Assembly (NCBI GenBank): GCA_030374765.1
Contig: JARGXX010000068.1
Location: 4,960,001 to 5,024,000 of the forward strand
From: Agarophyton chilense
Lineage: Eukaryota; Rhodophyta; Florideophyceae; Gracilariales; Gracilariaceae
DNA length: 64,000 bases
Reading direction: 5' to 3'
Shown here: piece after piece, positions 38,842 through 49,900 of the stretch
Numbering within the stretch: position 1 is the stretch's first letter
Layout of the letters: each line of letters opens with the position of its first letter
Program-made: the position numbers and the translations under genes
Notes under the pieces: generated by a model
Databases searched by the model: none
Told to the model about the DNA's origin: nothing
What the model saw: the letters and a program-made list of their open reading frames with translations, nothing else

Positions 38842-39567
38842 TCAGAACTCCCCGTTACCTTTCCCATCTTCCGCGTGTTCCGAAGACCCGAAGAAGAACT
38901 GTGACTTTTGAGAATCATAGACGCTGAAATATGCTTCAGTGGTTTCCTTCTCACCTGTAGTGACATCTCCTCGATGGGAGGTTTTTGCCCCGATAGATCT
39001 AGAATCTTGAACGAAAAATATATGATCGTTTTGAGTAAGAACATGTCGAATAGACGATGCAATTGTACCCTCTGAACCAAGTTTGCTCAATTGACTTGGA
39101 TGCATGGTTTCAATTCGTTCTCGTATTTGTTTCGCGTTCAACGGGTTACCGCTCAACAAAGCTTCGCCGATCCATTGCAGTATCGGTATTTGAGAGTTAA
39201 CCTTATTCTTCTTCTTCTTCTGAAGAGAGAGCTTGTCTCCAGGGGGCAAGATGAACGAAATGTTCATGCTATCATCGCGGCCGTACATGATTTCCGCTTG
39301 CGAGCGAAGAAGCTTCGGTGGAGACAGCTTATGCAAAAATTCACCATTCACAAGAATCCCGTTTTTGCTCAGCGTCTTTACTTCAAACGCCTGGAGTTCT
39401 GGAACGTATCGAATTGTGAAATGTTGGCGACTTACTACAGACGCTTCAGACAAAATCAGATCACAGTCTACTCCTTTTCCTCCTCTTCCTAGAATAATTG
39501 TTGGGTTTATCATATAGTACTCCCAATCCTTCCCAACCAACTTGGCATATGCCCGAGTTTCTGTCAT
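38842..39567 (-). CDS. FHA-domain protein with forkhead-like winged helix
   Basis: The product has 241 residues with ATG at 39567. An FHA domain fills about residues 24-105: IILGRGGKG, then SEASVVSRQHFTI with the conserved Arg, Ser and His that contact phosphothreonine, then KNGILVNGE. From about 128 to 196 a helical segment resembles a short winged helix. ILQWIGEALLSGNPLN and ETMHPSQLSKLG are followed by SSIRHVLTQNDHIFFV, close to the SIRHxLSxNxxF core of forkhead proteins. The FHA plus forkhead order is that of FOXK and yeast Fhl1, so a transcription factor is the best guess, held with moderate confidence for the second domain. The remaining tail is polar. Confidence 0.7.
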   Translation of the reverse strand: MTETRAYAKLVGKDWEYYMINPTIILGRGGKGVDCDLILSEASVVSRQHFTIRYVPELQAFEVKTLSKNGILVNGEFLHKLSPPKLLRSQAEIMYGRDDSMNISFILPPGDKLSLQKKKKNKVNSQIPILQWIGEALLSGNPLNAKQIRERIETMHPSQLSKLGSEGTIASSIRHVLTQNDHIFFVQDSRSIGAKTSHRGDVTTGEKETTEAYFSVYDSQKSQFFFGSSEHAEDGKGNGEF

Positions 39568-40276
39568 CTGGAGTTTTTATGATTTCAAACCTAATTCAGC
39601 AGGCTTGATGACGGCTTCGACACAAGGGCGGACTTGTTCGGGGATACGAAAACGGAACGCTTGAGACTCTAGGTAGTTGCGGTTTGCTGTGTCAGTGACG
39701 TTACGCGAACCCCTTCACATCCAGCACGAAAAAGCGAAGAAGAAACTGTACAAAACTGTTGTAGTGCACATAGGCAGATTCTGGGTCTACAAGAGACCAA
39801 AGAACATGAGCCTGTACGAATATGAACTGTAGACATGGATTTGCTCGACAGAAAGGGAGACAGAACAGTTCAAAAAAAAAAAATTTGGAACGAATCGTTA
39901 TCGTAGATCTTGTCCATCATGGAACAGACCGGGGCTGCAGCCCTTAACCCGCGTACTTCACGGTACGCTGCTTTTGCCACACGAAAACTTTAATTGCTCA
40001 CAGTACCAGATACTCGATAGAACTAAGGGTCACGCTTGAGATAGACCAGTATACGACACAGATCCTTTCTCTCTAGCTTGTCAGAACTTGATGCTACAGT
40101 ATTCAACATTATTTCAAGATTGCTCTGTGGAACGTCTGGGCAGTTCTGTGAAGAAGAGGATGACACAAGCACTAAAACTGGTGATTTGCGTTTCACTTGC
40201 ATAGATTCGCAACGCAGACTTTACTGTGATTATTGATTCGGAAATGTCAGTGGGCTCACCAGTCTGAACCAAAACG
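39568..40276. other. Intergenic stretch upstream of the FHA gene
   Basis: About 710 bp. It includes an A-run near 39873-39883 and no recognisable gene, RNA gene or repeat. It must hold the promoter of the FHA gene and the 3' end of the BRUTUS-like gene. Confidence 0.4.
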
Positions 40277-43200
40277 TTACCGCTCGTCTACCTTGTACAG
40301 AGAGCTTCCATCTCCATTGGGGTCGATATGTTCCACTCGAGTATTGTAACTCTGACACAGGGGGCATTTGTTGTACAAAAAATGATAAGCCGTATTGCTC
40401 TTCATAAAACAATCTTTGCAATACAGATCGCATTTGGCAGAGCGATAGTGGTCTGGCATGATATTAGCGCCAGTTGCTTCCAATTGCTGATCGAGTTTTT
40501 CATACACATCGGTCATTTCTTCCAGTGATCTCGAGCAAACAGGACAAGCAATGCTGTTCGCACGGAAACGCTCGTAACACGAAGTGTGCATCAGATGTCC
40601 GCATCGCAAGTATTTGACTGGGCTCGTACTCGTGAACATGTATTGGGAGCAGACAGGACAATCGGATTCCATTGATTTCTGAACGCAGGTATGGCCCTTA
40701 TCCCGATACTTGACGTGCATGCATTGATTGCACTTCATACAGTGAAAGTAGTCGATTCCTAAACCTCGTCCAACTCTACAAACGTTGCAACTATGGCAGT
40801 GATACACCCTGGTATTCTCGCGGTCGTCAAAGAACTTGCATATTTCGCAGAAGTACCGAGCAAAGCGCTTTCCACACTTCTTGTTTTTGCAAATCGCCGC
40901 AACAGGCTGCAAGGTAGAACACAACATGCAAAGGATTTCCTTTGTCGCGGCGCGGTCCATAACATGAGTTTGTTCCTTCGCGTCGTGACATAACCGACAG
41001 TTGTATAATTTCTGACAACAAGCTGCTCGGAGTTTACAATTTCTTCTGTAGTGCTTACATCCGAGCCTGTCAATGCCATGTTTGTCTTTGAAAAACGTTT
41101 TTCCCAAATCATCCTTCACCTTATTCGTCTGTCCACCCTCTGCAGCTGACGATTGTTCGTAATATAGAGCCATAATGACGCGTTGCATCATTCTTGTGCG
41201 TTCCTGCACAGGGAGCGAAGAATCACGAGCAATCGATCGAATTGTTCGCTCAATGTTTTGTCGACCTTGCAACATGGCACGAGCAGTGCTAGCCGCATTC
41301 GATTCAACATCTCTTTGGACTGAAGGTTGATTGTGACTATTTTGGTCTACAGACGGAGAGTCTCTTTGAACAAGGTCTTGCTCCTTCAGCGGAAGCCATG
41401 AGTTTAACCACTTTTCAAACATAGTGGATTTCGTTACCATTAAGATATGGTTCATCATAGTGTTTCGTTCAGAAACAGACAATAAGCGAATCATCCATGG
41501 CAAGAGCTCGCGAAGACGGGTACTAGACATCTGTCCAAAGATAAGTGCAACTATTTCTGACTGTTCCTTTTCATCAAAACGCTGTCTGCACAGAGGCCAC
41601 AACTGTGCTTCCTCGAGATCAAGATGCTCCACCATCTCATCTCGTAGTACGCGAGCATGGAGTGTGAGCTTCTGCACAAGTTGAGAGCACTGAGATTCTT
41701 CGGTTGCACATCGCAACATCATTAAACAATCAGCAAACTCCTGAAAGAGTTGGGCCTCATCACAGTGGTCTTCCTTGTATCGCTCAGAAATACCCGGTAT
41801 CTTTGTTTCCAGCTTGGGGAGCAAAACCTCATCTTCAGCCTTAGAGTGGTCAGCTACCATTTTGCGAAGAAATGCAAGACTTTCCGAGAGAGAGTTCAGG
41901 ACTAGAGGATTCGGAGCCAGGCCGTCCGCTTTGAGCTCTTTTGCTCGTCGCAAAAGGGTGTTCAATTCAATTCGGAATGCCTTGTGCACGCGAAGTATCT
42001 CAGATACCGGACCGTCACCGCTACGCTCACCCTCATCGACGATGGACTTGTAATCTTCTTCAATTTCAGGTACCCGCAAACAAATCTCATTCCATTTCAT
42101 ACGATCGGTCATTCCTTTTTGAACGCTTTGCGCTATCGTGCTGATTACTTTGCATATTTCATTCGGCGGGGCCGTGCGCATGAGATTGCGTAGCATGCAT
42201 TCCTGATCATCCACATCGAGCGAGTTAAACATCCACGGTATGACTTCGCTTAAAAACGCCTGAGGAACCTTTGCCATTACAAGGCGCATCATCCTATCTT
42301 GGTCTTCCAAGCTGAACCACTTTCGAAGAAGTGGAAGCAATTTTGTTTCTTCCTCGTCCATGTGGCCTTGCAAGTGTGAAGAGAGCGTTTTTACTGACTT
42401 TAGTAAGTCGCGTTTTGTCATTTGCAGGTCAGCCTGATCTCTCGACTTTTGCAAAGATTTACGTTGAAGACTGTCCAGTTTTGAACGAAAGTCGTCAAAC
42501 AATCCAGCTTCATTGTCGTGCTCTTCTTGGAACACGTTAGTGGCAGATGAGTCTGACGAAGAAATCTTAGCATGCAATTCCTTGAGCAACACACTTTCTT
42601 CGCCTTCACAATGGTGACTATGAACTTTGCGTAGAAACTCGACGCGGTTGGCGAGATTCTGCATCTGTTTCACATTCGATGTGTCGATGCTCTGGCAATA
42701 TGCGATAAGATCATTGAGTTCGTTCCTAATCGCCTTGTGCATCTGAGTGATTTCAATGAGAGAATTGTGTTTCGGAAGTTGCATTTTGGCAAGCGTCGGC
42801 ACGTCGGCACACAATTCCCTCCATTGTTTAACTGACAGAGCCTTTGCCAGCGCAAGTGCAATTCGCTTGTTATCGTGATCACTGGCATATTGCAAGACAA
42901 CGTGCAGAAGGCTTACAAGAGAGTCATGGGGAACGAGGCGAAAAGCATCCGGCAGATAAGGGCGAGAGAGAGTATCAATCGCAACTCGCAGAATAAGTTG
43001 GCGCTGCTCAGTCGGTGGAAGAAAGGAATTAGCAATTGGTATAGCAAACGCTTCTTCGCTGTGCAGATGCTCTGTAATACTGTGCATCAATTGATCGGTG
43101 AGTTTCTTGGCATGTATGATCCCTTCTTGACGATTGGTGCCCGTTGAGTCTAGCGCTGGATTGCTGAGTAGCTGTGCGCTTGAAGGGCTGCCTTGAACAG

Positions 43201-43699
43201 AGAGAGAAGAGTTTGAGGAAGGGAGCACTCGAGGGTGCTGAAGATGAAGCGAGTCGGTGCAGGAAAATGGAGCATTTCGAAGGTGAGTGAGCGCCTTTTG
43301 CAGGTGGTCAAAGGCAATACTGAGCTGATCGTGATCGTCGAACAGCGGCTGCGGGTCAATGGAGACGGGAGAGGATGAGATAGTACGCCTCCTCTTGGCA
43401 GGACGAGGGGAGGACGCAGCAGTGGCACGCAGAGAAGCGTTGCGTAACACGGGGAAAATGGCACGGTCTTCTATATCACAATGAGACAAGACAATGTTAG
43501 CCAGATGTGACAGACGACGTTGCAAATCATCCAGATGAGCGTCGGGTGCCAGCGCGGTGAGCTGGTTGACTGAGGAGCGCACCTTGTCGATGATAAGTCG
43601 TATCGGGGTGTGTAGCAAAAACAGGTGGTCAACGAATTGTTGCTCTGGGGTGGGGGCCGACTGGGTGTGGCGGGAGGGGGTTAGCGACTGCGCGAACAT
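40277..43699 (-). CDS. BRUTUS/HRZ-like hemerythrin-RING E3 ubiquitin ligase
   Basis: The product has 1,140 residues (plant BRUTUS has about 1,250). Three hemerythrin-like helical bundles are seen with their metal-ligand patterns: first HLANIVLSHCDIEDRAIF and HSITEHLHSEEAF; second VHSHHCEGEESVLL, EEHDNEAGLF and LQGHMDEEETKLLPLL; third VADHSKAEDEVLL, EDHCDEAQLF and MVEHLDLEEAQLWPL. The C terminus carries a CHY zinc finger (GCKHYRRNCKL, about residue 880), a CTCHY part (YFCEICKFFDDRENTRVYHC), a RING-H2 (CPVCSQYM...CGHLMHTSCY, about 1015) and a final zinc ribbon (YCKDCFMK...KCPLC). In plants and green algae such proteins bind iron through the hemerythrin domains and ubiquitinate regulators of iron uptake. 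The ATG at 43699 is the first in frame. Confidence 0.95.
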   Translation of the reverse strand: MFAQSLTPSRHTQSAPTPEQQFVDHLFLLHTPIRLIIDKVRSSVNQLTALAPDAHLDDLQRRLSHLANIVLSHCDIEDRAIFPVLRNASLRATAASSPRPAKRRRTISSSPVSIDPQPLFDDHDQLSIAFDHLQKALTHLRNAPFSCTDSLHLQHPRVLPSSNSSLSVQGSPSSAQLLSNPALDSTGTNRQEGIIHAKKLTDQLMHSITEHLHSEEAFAIPIANSFLPPTEQRQLILRVAIDTLSRPYLPDAFRLVPHDSLVSLLHVVLQYASDHDNKRIALALAKALSVKQWRELCADVPTLAKMQLPKHNSLIEITQMHKAIRNELNDLIAYCQSIDTSNVKQMQNLANRVEFLRKVHSHHCEGEESVLLKELHAKISSSDSSATNVFQEEHDNEAGLFDDFRSKLDSLQRKSLQKSRDQADLQMTKRDLLKSVKTLSSHLQGHMDEEETKLLPLLRKWFSLEDQDRMMRLVMAKVPQAFLSEVIPWMFNSLDVDDQECMLRNLMRTAPPNEICKVISTIAQSVQKGMTDRMKWNEICLRVPEIEEDYKSIVDEGERSGDGPVSEILRVHKAFRIELNTLLRRAKELKADGLAPNPLVLNSLSESLAFLRKMVADHSKAEDEVLLPKLETKIPGISERYKEDHCDEAQLFQEFADCLMMLRCATEESQCSQLVQKLTLHARVLRDEMVEHLDLEEAQLWPLCRQRFDEKEQSEIVALIFGQMSSTRLRELLPWMIRLLSVSERNTMMNHILMVTKSTMFEKWLNSWLPLKEQDLVQRDSPSVDQNSHNQPSVQRDVESNAASTARAMLQGRQNIERTIRSIARDSSLPVQERTRMMQRVIMALYYEQSSAAEGGQTNKVKDDLGKTFFKDKHGIDRLGCKHYRRNCKLRAACCQKLYNCRLCHDAKEQTHVMDRAATKEILCMLCSTLQPVAAICKNKKCGKRFARYFCEICKFFDDRENTRVYHCHSCNVCRVGRGLGIDYFHCMKCNQCMHVKYRDKGHTCVQKSMESDCPVCSQYMFTSTSPVKYLRCGHLMHTSCYERFRANSIACPVCSRSLEEMTDVYEKLDQQLEATGANIMPDHYRSAKCDLYCKDCFMKSNTAYHFLYNKCPLCQSYNTRVEHIDPNGDGSSLYKVDER

Positions 43700-44382
43700 G
43701 GATGCGAAGCAAGAGGTAGGCAAACAGGGTTAAAAAGAAGAGCGGAGCGAAGGCGACAAGGCTAGAAGCCGTTGACGGCGCAGCGAAGCAGCGAAGCGTG
43801 TTAAGGGTCGTCCTCTTTCGCTTGATGGTGGTGAACACAGGTGGTTAGCACTAGGCGCGCGCAGCGCGCTCTTCGGGACTCTTCGGGACTCCACCACGGT
43901 GACAGAATGCGGCACGCGGCTTTCCTGCGGTGCCCTGCGCGCACAGGCGCCCACAGCGTGCACGCACGCGACAAGTCGGGAGCTTGCCAGAATGGCGCTG
44001 TGTGCTCTCTGGCCGTCAGCGCGTGCCGAACAGAGTGCGCGCGCTTTCTTGGCGTGTAACGGCAGACGGCTGGCGTGGGTCTGGCGAGTTGCACGCTGCA
44101 TACGCGTTCTGTAAGCGTCTGGGAGCGCCACCTGCAGCTCTCTGCTTACAGCTGGAATCTTGACAATATCTCGTTACGCAGATCTTTGTACGCGACACGC
44201 CTCGTACGAGTGGGGCTATCTACAGTAACCTCATAGGCAGTGTGGTGGCGGAACGCGCGTGGCGGCGTGCGTGGCAGGAAGGTTACTGTATCTATGTTCT
44301 ATCGCGTAGACGACATGTCGTTAATTAGGTCGCGCGCCATCTTCTTTACTCTGCCTCGGGAACTGCTGTTGTTGGCCGCACT
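43700..44382. promoter_or_regulatory. 5' region of the BRUTUS-like gene
   Basis: About 680 bp, GC-rich near the gene and with a short direct repeat (cttcgggact twice, 43871-43890). Open frames here follow base bias only. No RNA gene was found. Confidence 0.4.
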
Positions 44383-44910
44383 TCAGATGGCCTCCTGAAC
44401 CTCTAGCTCGCCGCTGCTGCTATCACGGATCAGGCTGTGTGTGCCCACCGTGATGAGTACGAACACGCTCAGCGAGATGACGAACGTTAGCACATGTCCC
44501 ACAAACAACGCCAGCAGCCCGCTCACCACTGCAATTATTCCCTTCATCCTCGCGTTGATCGTCCATTCCCCGACGTCAATGTCCCCCTCAAACTTGAAGT
44601 ACATCACATACATCAACCCAAACCACAACACCATCACCAGCGCAATCCCGCTGTGTGTCAGAGCGAAGAAAAATATGTGAATGCCCACCAGTACCAAGTA
44701 GTTATACAGAAACGCCTCCAAGTTATGTTGCACACGCCCCTTAATCTGTCCGAACGGCGGCAAATTGAATTCCGAAATGTTGAAGAATTCCCCCCATGGA
44801 CGAATGCTTTCAAGCGCCAGCTCATATCGGTCTTTCAACGGTGTGTCCGTAGAAGGGTTAAATGGCTGCCAGTACAACCCACTCACGAATTGATTCAAAC
44901 CTTCCATCAT
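44383..44910 (-). CDS. PRA1-family (prenylated Rab acceptor) membrane protein
   Basis: The product has 175 residues with ATG at 44910. The family core reads SIRPWGEFFNISEF and then KGRVQHNLEAFLYNYLVLVG, followed by two hairpin pairs of hydrophobic segments: LVGIHIFFFALTHSGIALVM with VLWFGLMYVMYF, then GIIAVVSGLLALFVGHVLTF with VISLSVFVLITVG. PRA1 proteins sit in ER and Golgi membranes and help deliver or release prenylated Rab GTPases. Length and topology are normal for the family. It is divergent from RPL5. Confidence 0.9.
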   Translation of the reverse strand: MMEGLNQFVSGLYWQPFNPSTDTPLKDRYELALESIRPWGEFFNISEFNLPPFGQIKGRVQHNLEAFLYNYLVLVGIHIFFFALTHSGIALVMVLWFGLMYVMYFKFEGDIDVGEWTINARMKGIIAVVSGLLALFVGHVLTFVISLSVFVLITVGTHSLIRDSSSGELEVQEAI

Positions 44911-45616
44911 CTGCTCTATATCTTATTTTTTTTTTCAGCGTCAACACAAAAAGCTTCTCATGCTCACGCCCTCAAGATTGGCGTGCACAGCCTGACTAAA
45001 TGCCAAAGCCCGAGCCCCAACCCTCGTTTCGCCCGCGTTTTGGCCGTTCTTGTGGTGCGATATAATAACGGGACAAGGTGACCTGAACACACGTCCACTT
45101 CTGTGCGTCACAGAACCACACGCCTTGAGTGCGTCCACAGCCGATTCTGACGTCGCTTTCGAGGTTGATAACGGACCGCTCTGAAGCTTTCTTTTTTGGG
45201 CCGTGCAATTTATTCTTCACCCGCCGTAGTTCACTCGAACGAGACCGAAGCGCTGCGCACGAAGATGGGCGAGCAATTGCCGCGGAGCTGTCGTGTTGCA
45301 CCCTTCGAGGTCACTTTGGTCCGCCGTTCTGTTTCAGCATCAAGCAGTCTCATGTGGGGGACGGCAGAAAAAGGTAGATAGCGTGGTGGCGGGGTGGCGG
45401 CACACGTTCCGCATCTGACACCTGTGTAGCGTGTTTTTCACTAGGAACTTGTAAAATCTGTAAAAAGTTTGTTGCTTATTTTTTTGTCGAACGCTTGCGG
45501 CACGCCGCCGTCGCCGACCATCTCTTGATCTTTGTCATTGCCCCTCTCATCGCCCTTCCGCCAGTGGAACAGCACTACCATTACCATCCCTTTTCCATCC
45601 TCTTCATCAATCAACC
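44911..45616. promoter_or_regulatory. Shared 5' region of the PRA1 and RPL5 genes
   Basis: About 700 bp between divergent starts. The RPL5 side ends in a CT-rich leader of the kind often found before ribosomal-protein genes. No further gene was seen. Confidence 0.45.
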
Positions 45617-46804
45617 ATGGCACGCGCGAAGTTCGCGAAGAATAAGGCTTACTTGAAGCGTTACCAAACAAAGTTCCGTCGCCGTCGCGAGGGAAAAACC
45701 GATTATCAAGCTAGACGCCGCCTCATCACTCAGGATAAGCGCAAGTACAATTCGCCCAAGTACAGGCTGGTCGTTCGATTCACCAACAGGTTAGTTCTTC
45801 AGTTAAGCCCTTCGTCGCATCTGATGAGTAACATGCCTAAGGTAACCTCGTTCGCATACGATATGCGATAGAGTTGCCAAGTGCAATGGGAATTGTGTGC
45901 CGTTGTCCTTTTTTAACCCAGCATTGATCCACCATTCACACCACTTTCACATAATGCATTGTGCTTTACCACTATGTACCCTTTCTTGTCTATTGTACAT
46001 TTTTATACGAAACCGAGTGCCTCGGATCTTCGCAGTACAATCAGGCATACCTGCTGACCTTTACTTATTGTTTTCCTCGTGAACAGGGACATCATCTGTC
46101 AAATCGTCGCTGCTCGCTTGGCCGGTGATGAGGTTCTTACCGCTGCATATGCCCACGAGCTTCCTCGATACGGCATCAAGCATGGGCTCACTAACTTTTC
46201 TGCAGCCTATTGTGTCGGTCTTCTTTGCGCTCGTCGCCACCTCAAGAAGCTTGGCCTTGACGAAACGTACGTTGGAGTCGAAGAGGTCGATGGAGAGATG
46301 TTCGAAATAGAAGAGGATGAAGATCGTCGTCCCTTCACTGCGCTTCTTGATATTGGATTGGTTAACACCAGTACTGGGAACAAGGTGTTTGCGGTTATGA
46401 AGGGTGCCGTCGATGGTGGAATGGATATCCCTCACAATGAAAAGCGTTTTCCGGCCTATTCCAAGGAGGAAGGATTTGACGCAGAAATGCTGAAGAGTCG
46501 TATTTTAGGCAATCATATCTCGGAGTACATGGAGTATCTTCTTGAAGAAGATGAAGATGCCTATCAGAAGCAATTTTCAAAGTACGTCGCGGACGGAGTG
46601 GAAGCTGAAGGTATTGAGGACATGTATTTAGAGGCTCACAAGAAAATCCGGGAAGATCCTGTCTTTGCCAAGAAAGACAAGCCGGATGGTGTGAAACACA
46701 ATACTACCTGGAGGTTGCCGAAACGTACGAAGGCAGAGCGTCAGCAGGCTATTAAGGAAAAGCTAACTGCAGTGTTAGCTGCAGCTGCAGCTGGAGATCA
46801 GTAG
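45617..46804 (+). CDS. RPL5: 60S ribosomal protein L5 (uL18), two exons
   Basis: The product has 296 residues. It binds 5S rRNA in the large ribosomal subunit. Exon 1 is 45617-45789, the intron 45790-46086 (297 nt, gttagt...aacag) and exon 2 46087-46804. The join makes [21 protein letters not shown], an unbroken family block. Other landmarks are [66 protein letters not shown] and the Ala-rich basic end. Start context is aaccATGG. Length matches other eukaryotes (about 297). Confidence 0.98.
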
Positions 46805-46952
46805 TCAGTTTATTAATCAAGATAAAGAGTATCAAGAGATCCGCCAAGAATAGGCGTTACTCTGCTGTTCTGTGTTACATACTGGATGCACGTGCGCATG
46901 GTAATCGTTACCGGAGTTATCACCAGTCTCAAGAGAGCGAACGAAAGGTGCC

Positions 46953-49900
46953 TCAGCCTGGATGACCCCCAACCTCAACAGAACTCAATTCAGTGATTCT
47001 ACGAAGCAGCAGTTTCGTTATTTTCTCCTCCAGAGGCCACTTACTCGCACTTTCTTGGAGAGTTTCAAGGTAACACTGTCTTGTAAGTATTGGAAGGGAA
47101 AACAATGATCCACTTGATGGTAACGCGCGCATGGAGTTCATGTCAATTGCTGTGTCTTCTACAGCAGACTTCCACCGGATGTGCTCCAATCTAAGAGCTG
47201 TATGGATCGCTGCTAGGCATTTTGGCCGACCACTCTTCAACAGTCGTTCCCCTCCTGTTTCATTCAATTCTCCACGAGAGAGACATATTCCCACTCTTTT
47301 CATTCCCTGCGAAATTCGAAGTGATTCGGCGTATATATCCCAGGTGCGCCTGTAGGAGAATTCAAACGCGCTAGGATCTGTTACAATGCTTTTCTCCATA
47401 GATATCAGAATAGACGAACGGCTTGTGACGGCGTACGCCTCGATCAAATCATCCAGAAGTGCTCCGTCTACAGGTAGATCTTCGGAGTTCCTTCTCTTCA
47501 AACGAGAAATAATCGCGGCAAGCAATCGCCACTCTCCAACGTTTTTCAGGAGATTTCCGTAGAGTCCGAGCATCTTTCCCCTCCATCTTACCAATTTTCT
47601 CTCTGACTCTATCGCTGGCTCAATGCCCGTGTCGGTGTAATGGTAGTTCCACATCCGATAGAAATATCCGCGATAAACTCCATCAGGACCTTGATCTAAT
47701 GCCCGGAGCGCGCTCTCAGTTCCAAACAGCTTATCTAACTCGAGCAACGCAGTTTTCGTGTCTTTCAGGACTTCAACGAGAAGAACAGACTTACAAAATG
47801 TGGATTTGAAGAAGAACTCTGAGTACATCATTTCCGACTTCGGATTAGCACAGAATTGCATGGCCAGAATTATATCTTCAGCAATGGCAATCTTCCTCTC
47901 AATGATCCAGTCCTCGTCATGTTTTCTGTTGCCTTCATCAACCAAAATTGGGCGACCCTGCGGGCTAAATCTATATTTTTCGAGCAAAGACAAAGTTGCG
48001 GCTTCATTGATGCTGTCCGTAATGGCGCGAAGGATCTTCATTCTAGCCGCATGAAGCTTGTATATGGGTTCAATGTCAAGCGGTTGTCTTGTAGATTCTC
48101 TTAATATTTTGTTCTCCTCCATCGCCCGGTGAAACACTGGTAAGTAATCTTTTGCGGGTCTTCCTTCCTTGCGCATTAGTTTTGCTTCAAGAAAAATATA
48201 GTACCACAAAAACTTCTTCTGGTTTGAGTTTTCCGCCTTTCCAGAGCGAGCAATTTCAGGGGTGTGCCCAAAAGACAACGTTCCATTCTCGGCATTCGTT
48301 TGATTCGAATCACTTACTTGCACGTTCTTCAGCCCACTTGGTTGATCCTGGTCTATGCCACATAGCTTCCTCGCTTCTAACAACTGTGTCAGGGCAGCAG
48401 ATGCAAGACGAGTTATTTCGTTCGGATATCGATTTCGGGGATGCGTGAGGAACCTGGTTTCTAAAGTGCTTTGAGTCCAATGCATGTGAAAATATCTAAG
48501 CTCACGAAGTCTTAATATAGAGAGAGCGGAACACCCGAATCTAATCGCAGCCAAGCGCTGGCAGTCGTCTTTCTCAGTAGCAGCATTTGGATGGTACTCA
48601 CCAATCAAACGAGGACGGCACGTGGTGGCATTTGTCAATCCAAACAATCCAAATAGATCACAATCATCTCCGAAACCATCCCACTCACATTCCACTTGAA
48701 ATGCTTGACCAAGGACTAATGCGGAATTGATAGGAATAAGGTTAATAGTAGCCTTCTGCGCCCATGGATGACAAAGCAGTGATTCAGCGAAGGCGAAACT
48801 AGCCTCTGCGCGTCCAAAAATTGCGTTAATGCTTGATATCTTTTCATCAAAGGTGGAAAGATCTCCAGGTCGGTAGAGCCCAAACGACGACAGGGATAGT
48901 TCTCTTTCATCCAAGGCAAGATCTGCGGTTTCTACAAAAATCCTTCCAAGCAATATCCACGCTCCAATGCTCCATGGCCGACTTCGAAGGGCCACAAGAC
49001 AATCACTATACGCTGAGATGAGCCGTTCCGCGACCTCCTTTGGGCTCTTTCTCCGTTCAGCCGATTTTTGCTTTTTGTATTCTACATCGTGCGTACCCAT
49101 GGTTGATAACGCATGTAACGTGAAGACTTCAAAATACAGAATGGATAATTGAACATTTTTGGTCCTCTTGTCTACGCTGATGTCGGTTTTGGAAGTGAGA
49201 CCCCGATTCCATTCTTCCTCAAGTCGCGTCACGTTCTCCGCAGCTCCTCTGGAAATGTCACCATCTGAAGAGATGACATCCATGACGATTTCATTGAGAG
49301 TTTTGAAAGGAAGCAGATGAACGTTGCTCGGAGGTGTTTCTGGTAGTGATTCTGCGAGGCGAGACAATACTTCACGTAACTTCTTTCCTCGTCCACCGTC
49401 ACGACGTCGCTGACCAATAGCTTCAAAAATCTTCTTTCGATAAAAAAAGTAAACACTACAACAAGCTTCTGCGTCGATAACGGGCACTATATTCATGGGG
49501 TCACCAGATGTGAATTGTAGACCTATATGCCTGCTTACCCGACACCCTTCTTCCAGCCAAAGGTCAGCAGGGCCCCCGTGGGTGTAGAAAGATGTAAGCT
49601 CAAGGTCAGGAATCTGGTATAAACACTGGTAACATTGGGCTAGCTCACGGCGAATGACGGTGACATTTCTCCATTTGTAGGAAGAATCAATTTGACTAAT
49701 AAGAGTATCGTCATCATCACCACCATCCGCTTCTTCGTTGCCATCTTTCTTGGTCCTTTTTTCTTCGCCTTGTTTCCTTTTTGTTCCGATTTGATGTTCC
49801 TCCGCATGTATACAACAGCCATTTTCCCCATCCTCAGCCCTTAATTCTGAGATGTCTGCCGTTCGCTCTTGCTTTTTGTTTTTCTCATTTTTGAAATCAT

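Noticed and set aside
44494-45081. Plus-strand frame opposite the PRA1 gene
   Set aside because: It is antisense to clear PRA1 membrane segments and shows only His/Gln-rich shadow sequence.
45790-46086. Box C/D small nucleolar RNA in the RPL5 intron (tgatga near 45821, ctga near 46056)
   Set aside because: The boxes are over 200 bases apart, there is no closing stem, and both motifs are common by chance.
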